Shown: positions 36,096-45,082, numbered from the stretch's first letter. The stretch: 64,000 nt of DNA from Phyllobacterium sp. 628 (GCF_014189505.1 NZ_CP050301.1:3231501-3295500), one strand, 5' to 3'. A program made the numbers and translations. Notes: a model not told the origin generated them from the letters alone.

Positions 36096-37547
36096 CCCGG
36101 CACATGCGAGGAGCGCATCCACATCGAGTACCGTTTCCAGCTGTCCGGCGATACTATCCAAGGCAGCGTCCACTCCCGCCCGGTAATCGAACTCATCAGC
36201 GGCAATGCCCATCGTGCCCAGAAGTGCGGCACGAAATTTGTCCGCAGCAAAGAGCCCGTGCAGATAGGTGCCGAAAACTTTGCCATCCCCAGAGATGGCC
36301 CCGTCATCCACCCCATTGATGCGTGCAACAGGATTGGCACAATCCGGACCGGTCGTCCTGCCCAGATGAATCTCGTAGCCATTGAGCGGCAGATCGAACT
36401 GCAATGAATGAGCCTCGACATTGCGAACCGTTTTCTCCGGCTCCATTACTGTATCGATATCGAGAAGCCCCAGCCCTTCGGTCTCGGTCAAACTGCCTTC
36501 AATCCCATCGGGGTCACGCACGATCCGTCCGAGCATCTGGAACCCGCCGCAGATGCCAATGATATGACCACCGCGCCGCCGGTGCAGATCCAAATCCTTG
36601 TCCCATCCGTTCTCGCGGAAACGCATGAGATCACTGATCGTGGATTTCGAACCGGGAATGATGACAAGCCCCGCATCGGCTGGCAGCCGCTCGCCGCTGC
36701 GGACCATCACCACCTCGACCTGCGGTTCCGCCATCAGCGGATCGAGATCATCAAAATTGGCGATGCGGTCGAGCACGGGAACGGCAATTTTCAGCGCCCG
36801 GCCCTCACCTTTCACCAGCCGCTCCAGCACAACCGAATCTTCGGCGGGCAGACGCGCCGCATCTTTCAGCCAAGGCACCACTCCGAACGAAGGCCAGCCG
36901 GTGAATTGGGTGATGGATTTCAGACCATCGTCAAACAGCGAAATATCGCCACGAAACTTGTTGATGAGATAGCCGGCAATCATGGCGCGGTCTTCCGGCT
37001 GCAGGATCGCATGGGTACCGACAATCGAGGCAATCACCCCGCCGCGATCGATGTCTCCCACCAGCACGACTGGCACATTGGTCCGCGTGGCAAAACCCAT
37101 ATTGGCAATATCGCCCGCCCGCAGATTGATTTCCGCCGGTGACCCCGCGCCTTCCACAATGACGAGATCAGCGCCTTCGCGGACGATGTCCCATGAAGCC
37201 ATGACGGCATCCAGCAATTGTGCCTTGAACTTCTGATAATCGCGGCCCTTCGCCTGCCCCCAGACCTTCCCCTGCACAATGATCTGGCTGCCAGTTTCCG
37301 ACTGTGGCTTCAACAGCACCGGGTTCATATGAACTGACGACGATACGCCGCAAGCCACTGCCTGCAACCATTGTGCCCGGCCGATCTCGCCGCCGTCGTC
37401 ACTGACAGCAGCATTGTTCGACATATTCTGCGGTTTAAACGGTCGAACCTTCAATCCGCGGTTGCGTGCGAGCCGGCAAAGTCCGGCCACGAGGACGGAT
37501 TTCCCAACATCAGAGCCTGTTCCTTGCAACATGATTGCGTGCGTCAT
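36033..37547 (-). CDS. cobQ: Cobyric acid synthase CobQ, with repeat-derived C-terminus
   Basis: 504 residues. The N-terminal ATP domain has [26 protein letters not shown] and [11 protein letters not shown]; the glutamine amidotransferase domain has [20 protein letters not shown] and the nucleophile in [23 protein letters not shown] and FGTYLHGLF complete it. It amidates the b, d, e and g side chains. The last 18 or so residues ([19 protein letters not shown]) are encoded by the right arm of hairpin repeat copy C, so the native terminus was probably replaced. The catalytic part is intact. It ends before the riboswitch of the cobP unit, transcribed in the same direction but a separate unit. 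Confidence 0.93.
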   Translation of the reverse strand: MTHAIMLQGTGSDVGKSVLVAGLCRLARNRGLKVRPFKPQNMSNNAAVSDDGGEIGRAQWLQAVACGVSSSVHMNPVLLKPQSETGSQIIVQGKVWGQAKGRDYQKFKAQLLDAVMASWDIVREGADLVIVEGAGSPAEINLRAGDIANMGFATRTNVPVVLVGDIDRGGVIASIVGTHAILQPEDRAMIAGYLINKFRGDISLFDDGLKSITQFTGWPSFGVVPWLKDAARLPAEDSVVLERLVKGEGRALKIAVPVLDRIANFDDLDPLMAEPQVEVVMVRSGERLPADAGLVIIPGSKSTISDLMRFRENGWDKDLDLHRRRGGHIIGICGGFQMLGRIVRDPDGIEGSLTETEGLGLLDIDTVMEPEKTVRNVEAHSLQFDLPLNGYEIHLGRTTGPDCANPVARINGVDDGAISGDGKVFGTYLHGLFAADKFRAALLGTMGIAADEFDYRAGVDAALDSIAGQLETVLDVDALLACAGVRGSSFDKLTMRESGAVKPI

Positions 37548-37666
37548 GGGCTTTGAGTAGCGGATATGTCTTTCTGTTCCAAGCCCCGGTCAAAACGCAT
37601 CTGAAGCGTTGCGCGGCCTTGCACATGCGATAGAGTGCAAAACAAGAGGAATTCAGGGAGGTTAAT

Positions 37667-38833
37667 ATGGATGCGGTCGTTGATACGGCGTCCAGCCAGT
37701 TCGAACTCAATGAGGATCAACTGGCGATTCAGGATATGGCGCGCGCCTTTGCGGCAGACCGCGTGGCGCCCAATGCCCTTGCCTGGGACCGTGATAAACA
37801 TTTTCCCGCCGATGTGATTCGTGAAACGGGCCCGCTCGGCATGGGCGGCATTTACACCAAAGAGGAATTCGGCGGATCCGGGCTCAAGCGGTTAGACGCT
37901 GTGCTCATTTTCGAAGCACTGTCTGCCGCCTGTCCGGCATTCTCCGCCTTCATCTCGATCCACAACATGGCAACATGGATGATCGACCTCTATGGCAATG
38001 ACGAACAACGCCAGCGATTTGTGCCGCAACTGACGTCGATGGAGTGGCTCGCCAGCTACTGCTTGACCGAGCCCAATTCAGGCTCTGACGCTGCAGCCCT
38101 TAAAACCCGCGCGGTGCGTGACGGTGATCATTATGTACTCAATGGCGCCAAGCAGTTCATATCAGGTGCAGGCGATACGGACCTTTATGTCACCATGGTT
38201 CGCACCGGCGAAGATGGCCCCAAAGGCATCTCGACACTGATCATCCCGAAGGATGCACCCGGTCTTTCTTTCGGCGCCAACGAATTCAAGATGGGCTGGA
38301 ATGCTCAATCCACACGGCAGGTTATCTTTGATAATTGCCGCGTTCCCGCGAACAATCTTCTCGGCGCTGAAGGGGATGGTTTCAAAATTGCCATGGGCGG
38401 GCTTGATGGCGGACGCCTGAATATTGCCGCTTGCTCGCTTGGCGGTGCCCAATCCGCACTCGACAAGGCTGTAACTTATGCGTCTGAACGCAAGGCTTTC
38501 GGCAAGGCGATCAATGAATTTCAGGCATTGCAGTTCAAACTTGCAGACATGGAAACGGAACTTTCCGCCGCCCGCATGCTGCTCTACACGGCAGCGTCAA
38601 AACTGGATCGCAAGGCGCATGACGCTTCGAAATGGTCAGCCATGGCCAAGCGATTCGTCACCGACACGGGATTCAATGTCGCCAATGACGCGCTGCAAAT
38701 ACATGGCGGCTATGGCTATCTGCATGATTACGGCGTGGAAAAGCTGGTGCGCGATTTGCGCGTTCACCAGATTCTCGAGGGCACCAACGAGATTATGCGG
38801 GTGATTATTTCCCGCTCCATGATGGGCCGTTGA
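37667..38833 (+). CDS. Acyl-CoA dehydrogenase, probably isobutyryl-CoA dehydrogenase
   Basis: 388-residue flavoprotein. Signature segments are YCLTEPNSGSDAAALKTRA (FAD and substrate loop), GWNAQSTRQVIFDNCRVPANNLLG and RKAFGKAINEFQALQFKLADMETEL. The C-terminal LQIHGGYGYLHDYGVEKLVRD and ILEGTNEIMRVIISR follow. It is immediately followed by mmsB for 3-hydroxyisobutyrate dehydrogenase, a step of valine degradation, so isobutyryl-CoA is the likely substrate (inference from context). AGGGAGG precedes the ATG at good distance. Confidence 0.87.
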   Translation: MDAVVDTASSQFELNEDQLAIQDMARAFAADRVAPNALAWDRDKHFPADVIRETGPLGMGGIYTKEEFGGSGLKRLDAVLIFEALSAACPAFSAFISIHNMATWMIDLYGNDEQRQRFVPQLTSMEWLASYCLTEPNSGSDAAALKTRAVRDGDHYVLNGAKQFISGAGDTDLYVTMVRTGEDGPKGISTLIIPKDAPGLSFGANEFKMGWNAQSTRQVIFDNCRVPANNLLGAEGDGFKIAMGGLDGGRLNIAACSLGGAQSALDKAVTYASERKAFGKAINEFQALQFKLADMETELSAARMLLYTAASKLDRKAHDASKWSAMAKRFVTDTGFNVANDALQIHGGYGYLHDYGVEKLVRDLRVHQILEGTNEIMRVIISRSMMGR

Positions 38834-38877
38834 ACCGCGCCATTTGAACAAGCACAATTATCAGGGAGAACTACGCG

Positions 38878-39768
38878 ATGACGACAGTCGCTTTTATTGG
38901 TCTTGGGCATATGGGCAATCCCATGGCAGCCAATCTGGTCAAATCAGGGCACACGGTGCTGGGTTTTGATCTTTTGCCGGACAATTTGGAAACGGCAAAG
39001 AGCAATGGAGTGACCATCGCGACAAGCGCTCTCGTAGCTGTCGCCGATGCCGATGTCGTCATCACGATGTTGCCGGCAGGGAAGCATGTTCTGTCCGTCT
39101 ATGAGGAAATCGCTGCAAAGGCGAAGGCTGGCGCCCTGCTCATCGACTCATCGACAATTGACGTTGATTCTGCCCGCAGGGCCCATGAGATTGCGAAGAA
39201 ATACGGCCTGTTGTCTGTTGATGCTCCGGTTTCAGGCGGCATCGGCGGCGCAGCGGCAGGCACGCTGACATTCATGGTGGGCGGCGCAAGCGACGCCTTT
39301 GCTGTTGCCGAACCCATTCTCAAACCGATGGCTGGCCGTATCGTTCATTGCGGCGAACCGGGAGCCGGTCAGGCGGCAAAAATTTGCAACAACATGATCC
39401 TCGGCATTTCGATGATCGGTGTCAGCGAAGCTTTCACCCTGGCAGAAAAACTCGGCCTGTCGCATCAGGCTCTGTTTGACGTTGCTTCGACCTCATCGGG
39501 CCAATGCTGGTCGCTGACGACCTATTGCCCCGTGCCTGGTCCTGTTCCGACCTCCCCGGCCAATAACAGCTATAAGCCCGGCTTTGCCGCTGCATTGATG
39601 CTCAAAGACCTGAAACTGTCACAGGAAGCCGCACGGAGCGTCGGTGCTGCGACACCGCTTGGTCAGCATGCGGAAGAAATTTATGCCCAATTTGGCGCCG
39701 CCGGAAATGAGGGTTCCGATTTTTCCGGCATCATCAACTACCTGCGCGATACAACCCGCGAAGATTAA
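38878..39768 (+). CDS. mmsB: 3-hydroxyisobutyrate dehydrogenase
   Basis: 296 residues. The dinucleotide site is FIGLGHMGNPMAANLVKSGH; the substrate motif is VDAPVSGGIGGAAAGTLTFMVGG; the catalytic lysine lies in GAGQAAKICNNMILGISMIGVSEAF. These define the beta-hydroxyacid dehydrogenase family and, with the neighbouring acyl-CoA dehydrogenase, the valine pathway. It oxidises 3-hydroxyisobutyrate to methylmalonate semialdehyde. The ribosome site CAGGGAGAA is 7 nt upstream. Confidence 0.92.
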   Translation: MTTVAFIGLGHMGNPMAANLVKSGHTVLGFDLLPDNLETAKSNGVTIATSALVAVADADVVITMLPAGKHVLSVYEEIAAKAKAGALLIDSSTIDVDSARRAHEIAKKYGLLSVDAPVSGGIGGAAAGTLTFMVGGASDAFAVAEPILKPMAGRIVHCGEPGAGQAAKICNNMILGISMIGVSEAFTLAEKLGLSHQALFDVASTSSGQCWSLTTYCPVPGPVPTSPANNSYKPGFAAALMLKDLKLSQEAARSVGAATPLGQHAEEIYAQFGAAGNEGSDFSGIINYLRDTTRED

Positions 39769-39856
39769 TTCCGCAACAAAAGCTTGGAAATTTCCAAAAT
39801 TTAGATTTGCTTAAGCTCTCGCTAACCTCGCGGTAACGATGTCTGGTTAAAACTTT

Positions 39857-40005
39857 GCAAGAAGCAGACAAGACCCTGCTTCTTGCTCCGGATCAGGTAC
39901 TGCGTACCGGAGCTGTAATTTCTGCCAGCGTATTGTACGGCAGAAGGCCATGCGTAATTTGGCAAAAAACCGCACTGTTCCCGTCGGACAGGGCGGTTTT
40001 TGATA
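39857..40005 (+). ncRNA. Candidate structured small RNA with intrinsic terminator
   Basis: Four hairpins follow each other in a 150-nt stretch without a convincing ORF. They are an 11-bp stem GCAAGAAGCAG/CTGCTTCTTGC (39857-39886), CTCCGG/CCGGAG (39886-39912, enclosing GGTAC/GTACC), a 7-bp stem TTCTGCC/GGCAGAA (39920-39945), and AAAAACCGC/GCGGTTTTT (39965-40001), which looks like an intrinsic terminator. A T-rich stretch upstream near 39785-39830 could hold a promoter. No known RNA family is recognised. An alternative is an elaborate read-through terminator of mmsB. Strand is chosen from the terminal U-run, though the last hairpin is nearly symmetric. Confidence 0.35.
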
Positions 40006-40040
40006 TGGTCAAAGCAAATTCCCATACAGGAACGCAAAGA

Positions 40041-40071
40041 AAAACCGCCACCTCGATGAGGCAGCGGTTTT
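40041..40071 (-). terminator. Intrinsic terminator of the 45-codon ORF
   Basis: Stem AAAACCGC/GCGGTTTT with an inner CCTC/GAGG. On the minus strand it is followed by a T-run (TTTTTCTTTG), 26 nt after the stop of the small ORF at 40097-40234. It also resembles the terminator hairpin at 39965-40001. Confidence 0.6.
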
Positions 40072-40096
40072 CAGAATAGTTCACTGCGATCGGTGA

Positions 40097-40234
40097 TTAG
40101 CCGGCCGAACGGGTCCAGATAAACGAAATCGCAGAAGCGATGCCGCTCTTTGCATTGCTGGATGGCGCACTGCGCTTTTCCGTAGCATTCCATGCAATGT
40201 GAACACGGTTATTGCGGTTGAATATGTAAAGCAT
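40097..40234 (-). CDS. Small hypothetical protein, 45 residues
   Basis: The ORF begins MLYIFNRNNRVHIAWNATEK and ends FIWTRSAG. It is preceded by GAGGTG at 5 nt and followed 26 nt later by an intrinsic terminator, so expression signals are good for such a short frame. The protein is basic with scattered aromatics and no membrane helix. No family is recognised. It may be a real small protein or an RNA with incidental coding potential. Confidence 0.45.
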   Translation of the reverse strand: MLYIFNRNNRVHIAWNATEKRSAPSSNAKSGIASAISFIWTRSAG

Positions 40235-40370
40235 TTGGGCACCTCAAGGGTAAAATCGTTGTTGCCGCTCAAATGCGCTTTCTGCCTAAAGTTTGATCAC
40301 GAATTTTCGCCATAGTGTGTCGCTTTTACAGCAATGAGGTTCACGATTACGCATGGCAGCCATGCAAAAA

Positions 40371-40799
40371 TCACATCCCTCGCCTTGCCCTTGCTACTGT
40401 TTCGCCGGAAAGTCTGTAAAACCGGCCATGGCGCTGACAGAAAAGTCCGTTCTCAGCTTCCCCCGTCAAACGTTTGTAATTGGCCCGCAGGGTTTTTCTG
40501 CCCGGCTGCAATGCGGCATTTGTCGCTTTATCAATGGTCGCCTGCGCAATAGCGGCCGGCGATTTACCGCTCCAGATATCGAACCAGAAGGTTGCCGCTG
40601 AATTCATGACCGATATCTGCGCCGCGACCGCGCCTTCGGTAACGGCCGCCATCTTTTCCGATACCGCACGTGTGGCCTCAGACTTCGAAGAGCTTTCCGT
40701 CAGCCCTTCCATCATCATCATCGGCAGGCGCATGGCGATCACTGTGGACGCCATTTGCAGATCATGAACGGGAGCGCGACGTTTTACGGGAGACTTCAT
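40371..40799 (-). CDS. Hypothetical protein, phasin-like helical region
   Basis: 142 residues. The N-terminal half is helical with many Met and Ala (MASTVIAMRLPMMMMEGLTE), and the middle VAAQISVMNSAATFWFDIWS recalls phasin or granule-associated proteins. The C-terminal 40 residues are basic (RKTLRANYKRLTG) and may bind nucleic acid or membrane. Its start overlaps by 4 nt the stop of the AhpD-like gene, so it is the second gene of a two-gene operon. Function is not established; the phasin resemblance is only suggestive. Confidence 0.6.
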   Translation of the reverse strand: MKSPVKRRAPVHDLQMASTVIAMRLPMMMMEGLTESSSKSEATRAVSEKMAAVTEGAVAAQISVMNSAATFWFDIWSGKSPAAIAQATIDKATNAALQPGRKTLRANYKRLTGEAENGLFCQRHGRFYRLSGETVARARRGM

Positions 40800-41215
40800 T
40801 GTTTGGGCCCTTTTGGTTTGAACGCGGCATCCACCGGTGGCTTTAAACCGTTGGCAAGCCGATTGGTTTCATTCGCCATGCCAACAACTGCAAGAAGTTC
40901 CATCAGTTGCGTATTGGTCATGCCCTTGGCCCGGGCCGAAGCCGTGTGCGACCAGCTGCAATAATCGCAATTGTTGGTCGCCGAAACGGCAATGTAAATC
41001 ATTTCCTTGATCAGAGGATCCAACGCACCCGGCGCCATGACTTCCTTGAGGCTTTCCCATGTCCGTTTCAGGAGTTTGGGATCGTTGGCCAGCACTTTCC
41101 AGAAATTGTTGATCCAGTCCGTACCCCGCGTTTTCATAATGTCATCGTAGACCGCGCGCACATCCGCATTGGCCTCGTCATATTCGATCATCGGAACAAT
41201 TGCTTCATCCGTCAT
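40796..41215 (-). CDS. Carboxymuconolactone decarboxylase-family (AhpD-like) protein
   Basis: 139 residues from the ATG at 41215; the upstream in-frame Met at 41269 is less likely since GAGAGCAG precedes 41215. The AhpD-type redox motif is present as NNCDYCSWSHTASARAKGM (Cys-x2-Cys with a following His), which supports a peroxidase or reductase-type role rather than a lactone decarboxylase. It is monocistronic with the following phasin-like gene. It could detoxify peroxides; the partner reductase is not in the window. Confidence 0.78.
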   Translation of the reverse strand: MTDEAIVPMIEYDEANADVRAVYDDIMKTRGTDWINNFWKVLANDPKLLKRTWESLKEVMAPGALDPLIKEMIYIAVSATNNCDYCSWSHTASARAKGMTNTQLMELLAVVGMANETNRLANGLKPPVDAAFKPKGPKQ

Positions 41216-41662
41216 TCTGCTCTCTCGCACTCCTGAACGTGGCAAACGCCAGTCCGACAGGTCGGACAATATGGCGTGGAAAACACAACTTGAGACCCGT
41301 CGGACGGGAAAGTCTATGGGAATTCTTGCACAAGAAAATTCCGCCTTTTAAGCCAGAAAAACGGGGGAAAACGACCCATTGCGAATGAATTAGTAAAGAA
41401 AAATTGCCTAAAGCATTGATCTTTCATCACCTGGCTTGTTACATTGCCTTCACGAACATTGTGACATTCGGCTTCACAATTGATTTTCCCGCGTCGCTAT
41501 ATCGACAGGTGCTGTCGCGATATACCTCATTAATTCAACCAAAGCGTTGCATTCTGACGGTATAAGGATGCCAAATGGCACATAAGCGAACGAACTGGGC
41601 AAGACAGACCAAGTTGAGATTCGTATCGGGTGAACTGTCAACACGAGTGGGAGACTACGCAT
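41216..41662. promoter_or_regulatory. Long intergenic region with two inverted repeats upstream of the quaternary-amine importer
   Basis: About 450 nt with no convincing gene. It holds ATTGTGA (41458-41464) and TCACAAT (41474-41480), an exact 7-bp inverted repeat with a 9-nt spacer. It also holds TATATCGACA (41498-41507) facing TGTCGCGATATA (41513-41524), a near-perfect stem. Either may be an operator for the proX operon. The ORF-like frames in it have no ribosome sites or coding character. Confidence 0.4.
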
Positions 41663-42664
41663 ATGAAGAAGCTGCTTGCTTCAACACTATTGGCCGCTGG
41701 GTTTTTCGGCTTTGCCGGAGCCGCATCGGCCGCAGAATGCGGTTCTGTTACAATCGCAAACATGAATTGGCAATCTGCCGAAGCGCTGGCCAATCTCGAC
41801 AAGATCATTCTCAGCCAAGGTTATGGCTGCGATGCGGAACTGGTTGCAGGTGATACTGTTCCAACGTTCACATCGATGATCGAAAAGGGACAGCCGGACA
41901 TAGCTCCGGAAGGCTGGCTCAATTCAGTGCGCGAGCCGCTTGAAAAAGCGGTCAAGGAAAACAAGCTGGTTTATGCCGCGCCTGCAATCACTGAAGGCGG
42001 CACAGAAAGCTGGTGGATCCCCAAATATTTCGCCGACGCGCATCCGGATATCAAGACAATCAACGATGCCATGAAGCATCCGGAATTGTTCCCTTCGCCG
42101 GAAGATCCGAAGAAGGGTGCCGTGTACAACTGCCCATCAGGCTGGGCTTGCCAGATCACGACAACCAATTTCTACAAGGCCTATGAAGGCGACAAGCACG
42201 GCTTCACGCTTGTTGATACGGGTTCCGCCGCTGGCCTCGATGGATCGATTGCCAAGGCCTATGAGCGCAAGGAACCTTGGCTGGGCTATTACTGGGGTCC
42301 AACTGCGGTCCTCGGCAAATATCCTATGGTCAAACTCGACAATGGTGTGCCATTTGACGAGAAGGAATGGAACCGTTGCACGACGATTGCCGATTGCCCG
42401 GATCCCAAGCCAAATGGCTGGGCCAAATCGGATATCTATACGATCGTCACCAAGAAATTCGTCGATAAGTCAGGGCCTGCTTTTGAATATCTGAAGAAGC
42501 GTCAGCTTTCGACGGAAGAGTTCAACAAGCTTCTCGCCTGGATGGTCGACAATCAGGCCACCGGCGAAGATGGTGCAAAATACTATCTGAAGAACAACGA
42601 AGCCACCTGGTCCAAGTGGGTTTCTGCAGAAGCGGCAACCAAGATCAAAGCTGCAGTCCAGTAA
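41663..42664 (+). CDS. Quaternary-amine ABC transporter binding protein (ProX/TmoX-like)
   Basis: 333 residues with signal peptide MKKLLASTLLAAGFFGFAG cut near ASA-AE. The frame extends to 41630, but GGGAGAC and the signal peptide support 41663. It is an OpuAC-type binding protein: ANMNWQSAEALANLDKIIL, GDTVPTFTSMIEKGQPDIAPEGWLNSVREPL, GTESWWIPKYFADAHPDIKT. Multiple Trp residues suit a cation-pi pocket for trimethylammonium groups, as in glycine betaine, choline or TMAO (TmoX) binders; which one is unclear. The mature protein has several Cys (ECGS, GYGC, YNCPSGWAC, NRCTTIADC) that may form disulfides. Confidence 0.87.
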   Translation: MKKLLASTLLAAGFFGFAGAASAAECGSVTIANMNWQSAEALANLDKIILSQGYGCDAELVAGDTVPTFTSMIEKGQPDIAPEGWLNSVREPLEKAVKENKLVYAAPAITEGGTESWWIPKYFADAHPDIKTINDAMKHPELFPSPEDPKKGAVYNCPSGWACQITTTNFYKAYEGDKHGFTLVDTGSAAGLDGSIAKAYERKEPWLGYYWGPTAVLGKYPMVKLDNGVPFDEKEWNRCTTIADCPDPKPNGWAKSDIYTIVTKKFVDKSGPAFEYLKKRQLSTEEFNKLLAWMVDNQATGEDGAKYYLKNNEATWSKWVSAEAATKIKAAVQ

Positions 42665-42793
42665 CCGGGGCGTTGGCCTTGACTGACGCGGCGAAGACCT
42701 TCTCCGCCGCGTCACACCATCCCGAATGGGCCGAGTGTCAACACGCTCGGTCGCGATGGTCATTTTTTGACCCACAAAGAAGGGGCGCAACAT

Positions 42794-43681
42794 ATGGATT
42801 GGTTCTATTCATTCCCGAAAATGAATGACGAGACACTCCGCAATTTAAAAAAATCTATGGATGAGGGCTTCAAGGCTTTCACCCGCAGCTATGGCGATGT
42901 GATCGAGTCGTTTTTCCAGCCGCTGCAATATTTCCTTATTCAGGCTGAGAAGTTCATGACGACAACGCCATGGCCTCTCATGGTCCTTCTGATCGCGGGC
43001 ATCGCCTGGATTGCCAGCCGGAATTGGAAGATCGTCGCAGGAACAATCCTTACCCTCCTCCTGATCGGTTATTTCGACATGTGGAGCGACGCGATGAAAA
43101 CCATCGCGATGATTTTTGTCGGCACGGTCGTGTCCATTGTCGTCGGCATTCCGATCGGGATTATCATGGCACGGTCAGATACAGTCCAGCGTGTCGTCAA
43201 TCCGATCCTAGACGTCATGCAGACCATGCCAAGCTTCGTCTATCTTATCCCCGTGGTGATGCTGCTCGGCATCGGCAAGGTACCCGGTCTGATCGCCGTC
43301 GTGATCTACGCCATTCCGCCGATGATCCGCCTGACCAATCTGGGCATAAGACTGGTCGACAAGGATGTGCTGGAAGCGGCTGATGCTTTTGGTTCGTCCA
43401 GCTGGCAGCGCCTGAAGAATGTGCAAATCCCACTCGCCCTGCCAACAATCATGGCTGGCATCAACCAGACAATCATGATGGCGCTTGCCATGGTGGTTAT
43501 CGCCTCGATGATCGGCGTTCAGGGTCTCGGTCAGCCGGTGCTGCGGTCGGTCAACGGCCAGTTCTTCTCACTCGGACTTTTTAACGGTCTTGCCATTGTC
43601 GGCATTGCCATCATCTTTGACCGCGTCAGCCAGGCTTACGGCATGCGCCTTCAAAAGCACCAGGAGGTGGTTCATGGCTGA
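42794..43681 (+). CDS. Quaternary-amine ABC transporter permease (ProW type)
   Basis: 295 residues from the ATG at 42794 with AAGGGG upstream; the frame extension from 42767 is not needed. Five or six membrane helices and the family EAA loop, DVLEAADAFGSSSWQRLKNVQIPLALPTIMAGINQ. It is a ProW/OpuAB-type permease subunit. It overlaps the ATPase gene by 8 nt. Together with the binding protein and ATPase it forms one importer for betaine-like compounds. Confidence 0.9.
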   Translation: MDWFYSFPKMNDETLRNLKKSMDEGFKAFTRSYGDVIESFFQPLQYFLIQAEKFMTTTPWPLMVLLIAGIAWIASRNWKIVAGTILTLLLIGYFDMWSDAMKTIAMIFVGTVVSIVVGIPIGIIMARSDTVQRVVNPILDVMQTMPSFVYLIPVVMLLGIGKVPGLIAVVIYAIPPMIRLTNLGIRLVDKDVLEAADAFGSSSWQRLKNVQIPLALPTIMAGINQTIMMALAMVVIASMIGVQGLGQPVLRSVNGQFFSLGLFNGLAIVGIAIIFDRVSQAYGMRLQKHQEVVHG

Positions 43682-44744
43682 TCGTTCTGTTCAAGGCGCC
43701 GGTATTCAGATTAAAAATCTCTATAAGATTTTCGGCCAGAAGCCGGGAACCTATGTCGATGCCGTCAAGAAAGGCATGACGAAGACCGAACTCAATGAAA
43801 AGTACAACCATGTGCTCGGCCTGCGCGACATCAATATCGACATGCCTGCGGGTTGCATTCAGGTGGTCATGGGTCTGTCGGGCTCCGGCAAATCAACCCT
43901 TATCCGCCACATCAACCGGTTGATCGACCCAACGGTCGGCGAAGTCATCATCGGCGACGCTGACGTTTGCAAGATGAACCAGAACGATCTGCGTGAGTTT
44001 CGCCGCCACAAGACGGCGATGGTCTTTCAAAAGTTTGCGCTGCTTCCCCACCGCACGGTTCTCGACAATACGGTCTATGGCCTTGAGATCCAGGGATTGA
44101 GCCGGGCAAAACAGGAAGAACAGGCGCGGCGCTGGATCGAACGCGTCGGCTTGAAAGGCTTTGAAGACAATTATCCGAACCAGCTTTCCGGCGGCATGCA
44201 GCAGCGCGTGGGCCTTGCACGCGCGCTGACCAATGATGCGCCCATTTTGCTGATGGATGAAGCTTTCTCGGCGCTCGATCCTCTCATCCGCATGGATATG
44301 CAGTCTGTCCTTCTTGATCTGCAGAAGGAAATCAAGAAGACGGTCGTCTTCATCACCCATGATCTTGATGAAGCACTGCGTCTTGGCGACCGCATTGCCA
44401 TCCTGCGTGACGGCGAAGTGGTTCAACAGGGCACCGGACAGGACATCGTGCTGAAACCGGCGGACGAGTATATTTCAAGCTTCGTCAAGGAAGTGAACCG
44501 CGGCCGGGTCATCATGGTCGATACAATTTCCACCAAAGGCGATGGTGCGGCAACAGCGGGCGGCGTCACGGTCAAAACCGGCACGATCCTTGAGGAAGCT
44601 GCCAAGACCATGACCGACGCCAACCAGCAACATGCAACGGTTGTGGATGAAAGTGGCAAGCCCATGGGCGTAATCAGCATGAACAGTCTGATCCAGGCGA
44701 TGGTCACCCCGATCAGCCATCTGACAGTACAGGCTGCGGAGTAA
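43674..44744 (+). CDS. Quaternary-amine ABC transporter ATPase (ProV type)
   Basis: 356 residues starting MADRSVQGAGIQIKNLYKIF at 43674, with AGGAGG upstream; the earlier frame lies within proW and is rejected. Walker A GLSGSGKST, signature LSGGMQQRVGLARAL, Walker B ILLMDEAFSALDPLIR. The C-terminal region after about residue 285 resembles a partial CBS pair (TMTDANQQHATVVDESGKPM), which in ProV homologues senses ionic strength. It completes the importer; an intrinsic terminator follows. Confidence 0.92.
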   Translation: MADRSVQGAGIQIKNLYKIFGQKPGTYVDAVKKGMTKTELNEKYNHVLGLRDINIDMPAGCIQVVMGLSGSGKSTLIRHINRLIDPTVGEVIIGDADVCKMNQNDLREFRRHKTAMVFQKFALLPHRTVLDNTVYGLEIQGLSRAKQEEQARRWIERVGLKGFEDNYPNQLSGGMQQRVGLARALTNDAPILLMDEAFSALDPLIRMDMQSVLLDLQKEIKKTVVFITHDLDEALRLGDRIAILRDGEVVQQGTGQDIVLKPADEYISSFVKEVNRGRVIMVDTISTKGDGAATAGGVTVKTGTILEEAAKTMTDANQQHATVVDESGKPMGVISMNSLIQAMVTPISHLTVQAAE

Positions 44745-44758
44745 GCCAGCAGGTAAAT

Positions 44759-44786
44759 AATTACCCCTTTCAAAAAAGGGGTAATT
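44759..44786 (+). terminator. Intrinsic terminator after the proXWV-type operon
   Basis: Perfect 12-bp stem AATTACCCCTTT/AAAGGGGTAATT with loop CAAA, followed by TT. It lies 15 nt after the ATPase stop. It separates the importer operon from the mttB-dmgdh genes. Confidence 0.85.
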
Positions 44787-44798
44787 TGCATGAATAAA

Positions 44799-44921
44799 GT
44801 GCGTGGTTCGACAAGCTCACCATGAGGGAGAGTGAGGATTGCAGGGAGCCATATTCTGCAATGCCTCAGATTGACTTTACAGCATCACTCTCCCTCATGG
44901 TGAGCTTGTCGAACCACGCAC
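44799..44921. repeat. Hairpin repeat family R, copy D
   Basis: 123 nt with exact arms: GTGCGTGGTTCGACAAGCTC at the left and GAGCTTGTCGAACCACGCAC at the right, so the outer 20 nt are perfect reverse complements. Centre includes GATTGCAGGGAGCCATATTC. It lies between the importer terminator and the first mttB-like gene. Confidence 0.94.
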
Positions 44922-45082
44922 TCTTTTGATGCAGCCCCACAAGAAACATCGCCCCTAATCAACCATTTTCCCTCTCACGCATCCATGTCGCTTCCCTTGC
45001 GCTCGGCGTCGCTCAAGCCGCGCACGATTGTCGTCGCTCTGGCGATAGTGGCACCATCGCAAGTGAAGGGCATGAGCAATGA

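Noticed and set aside
41458-41480. CRP-like site TGTGA/TCACA
   Set aside because: The half-sites are correct but the spacer is 9 nt rather than 6, so it is not a standard CRP/FNR site; kept only as a generic inverted repeat.
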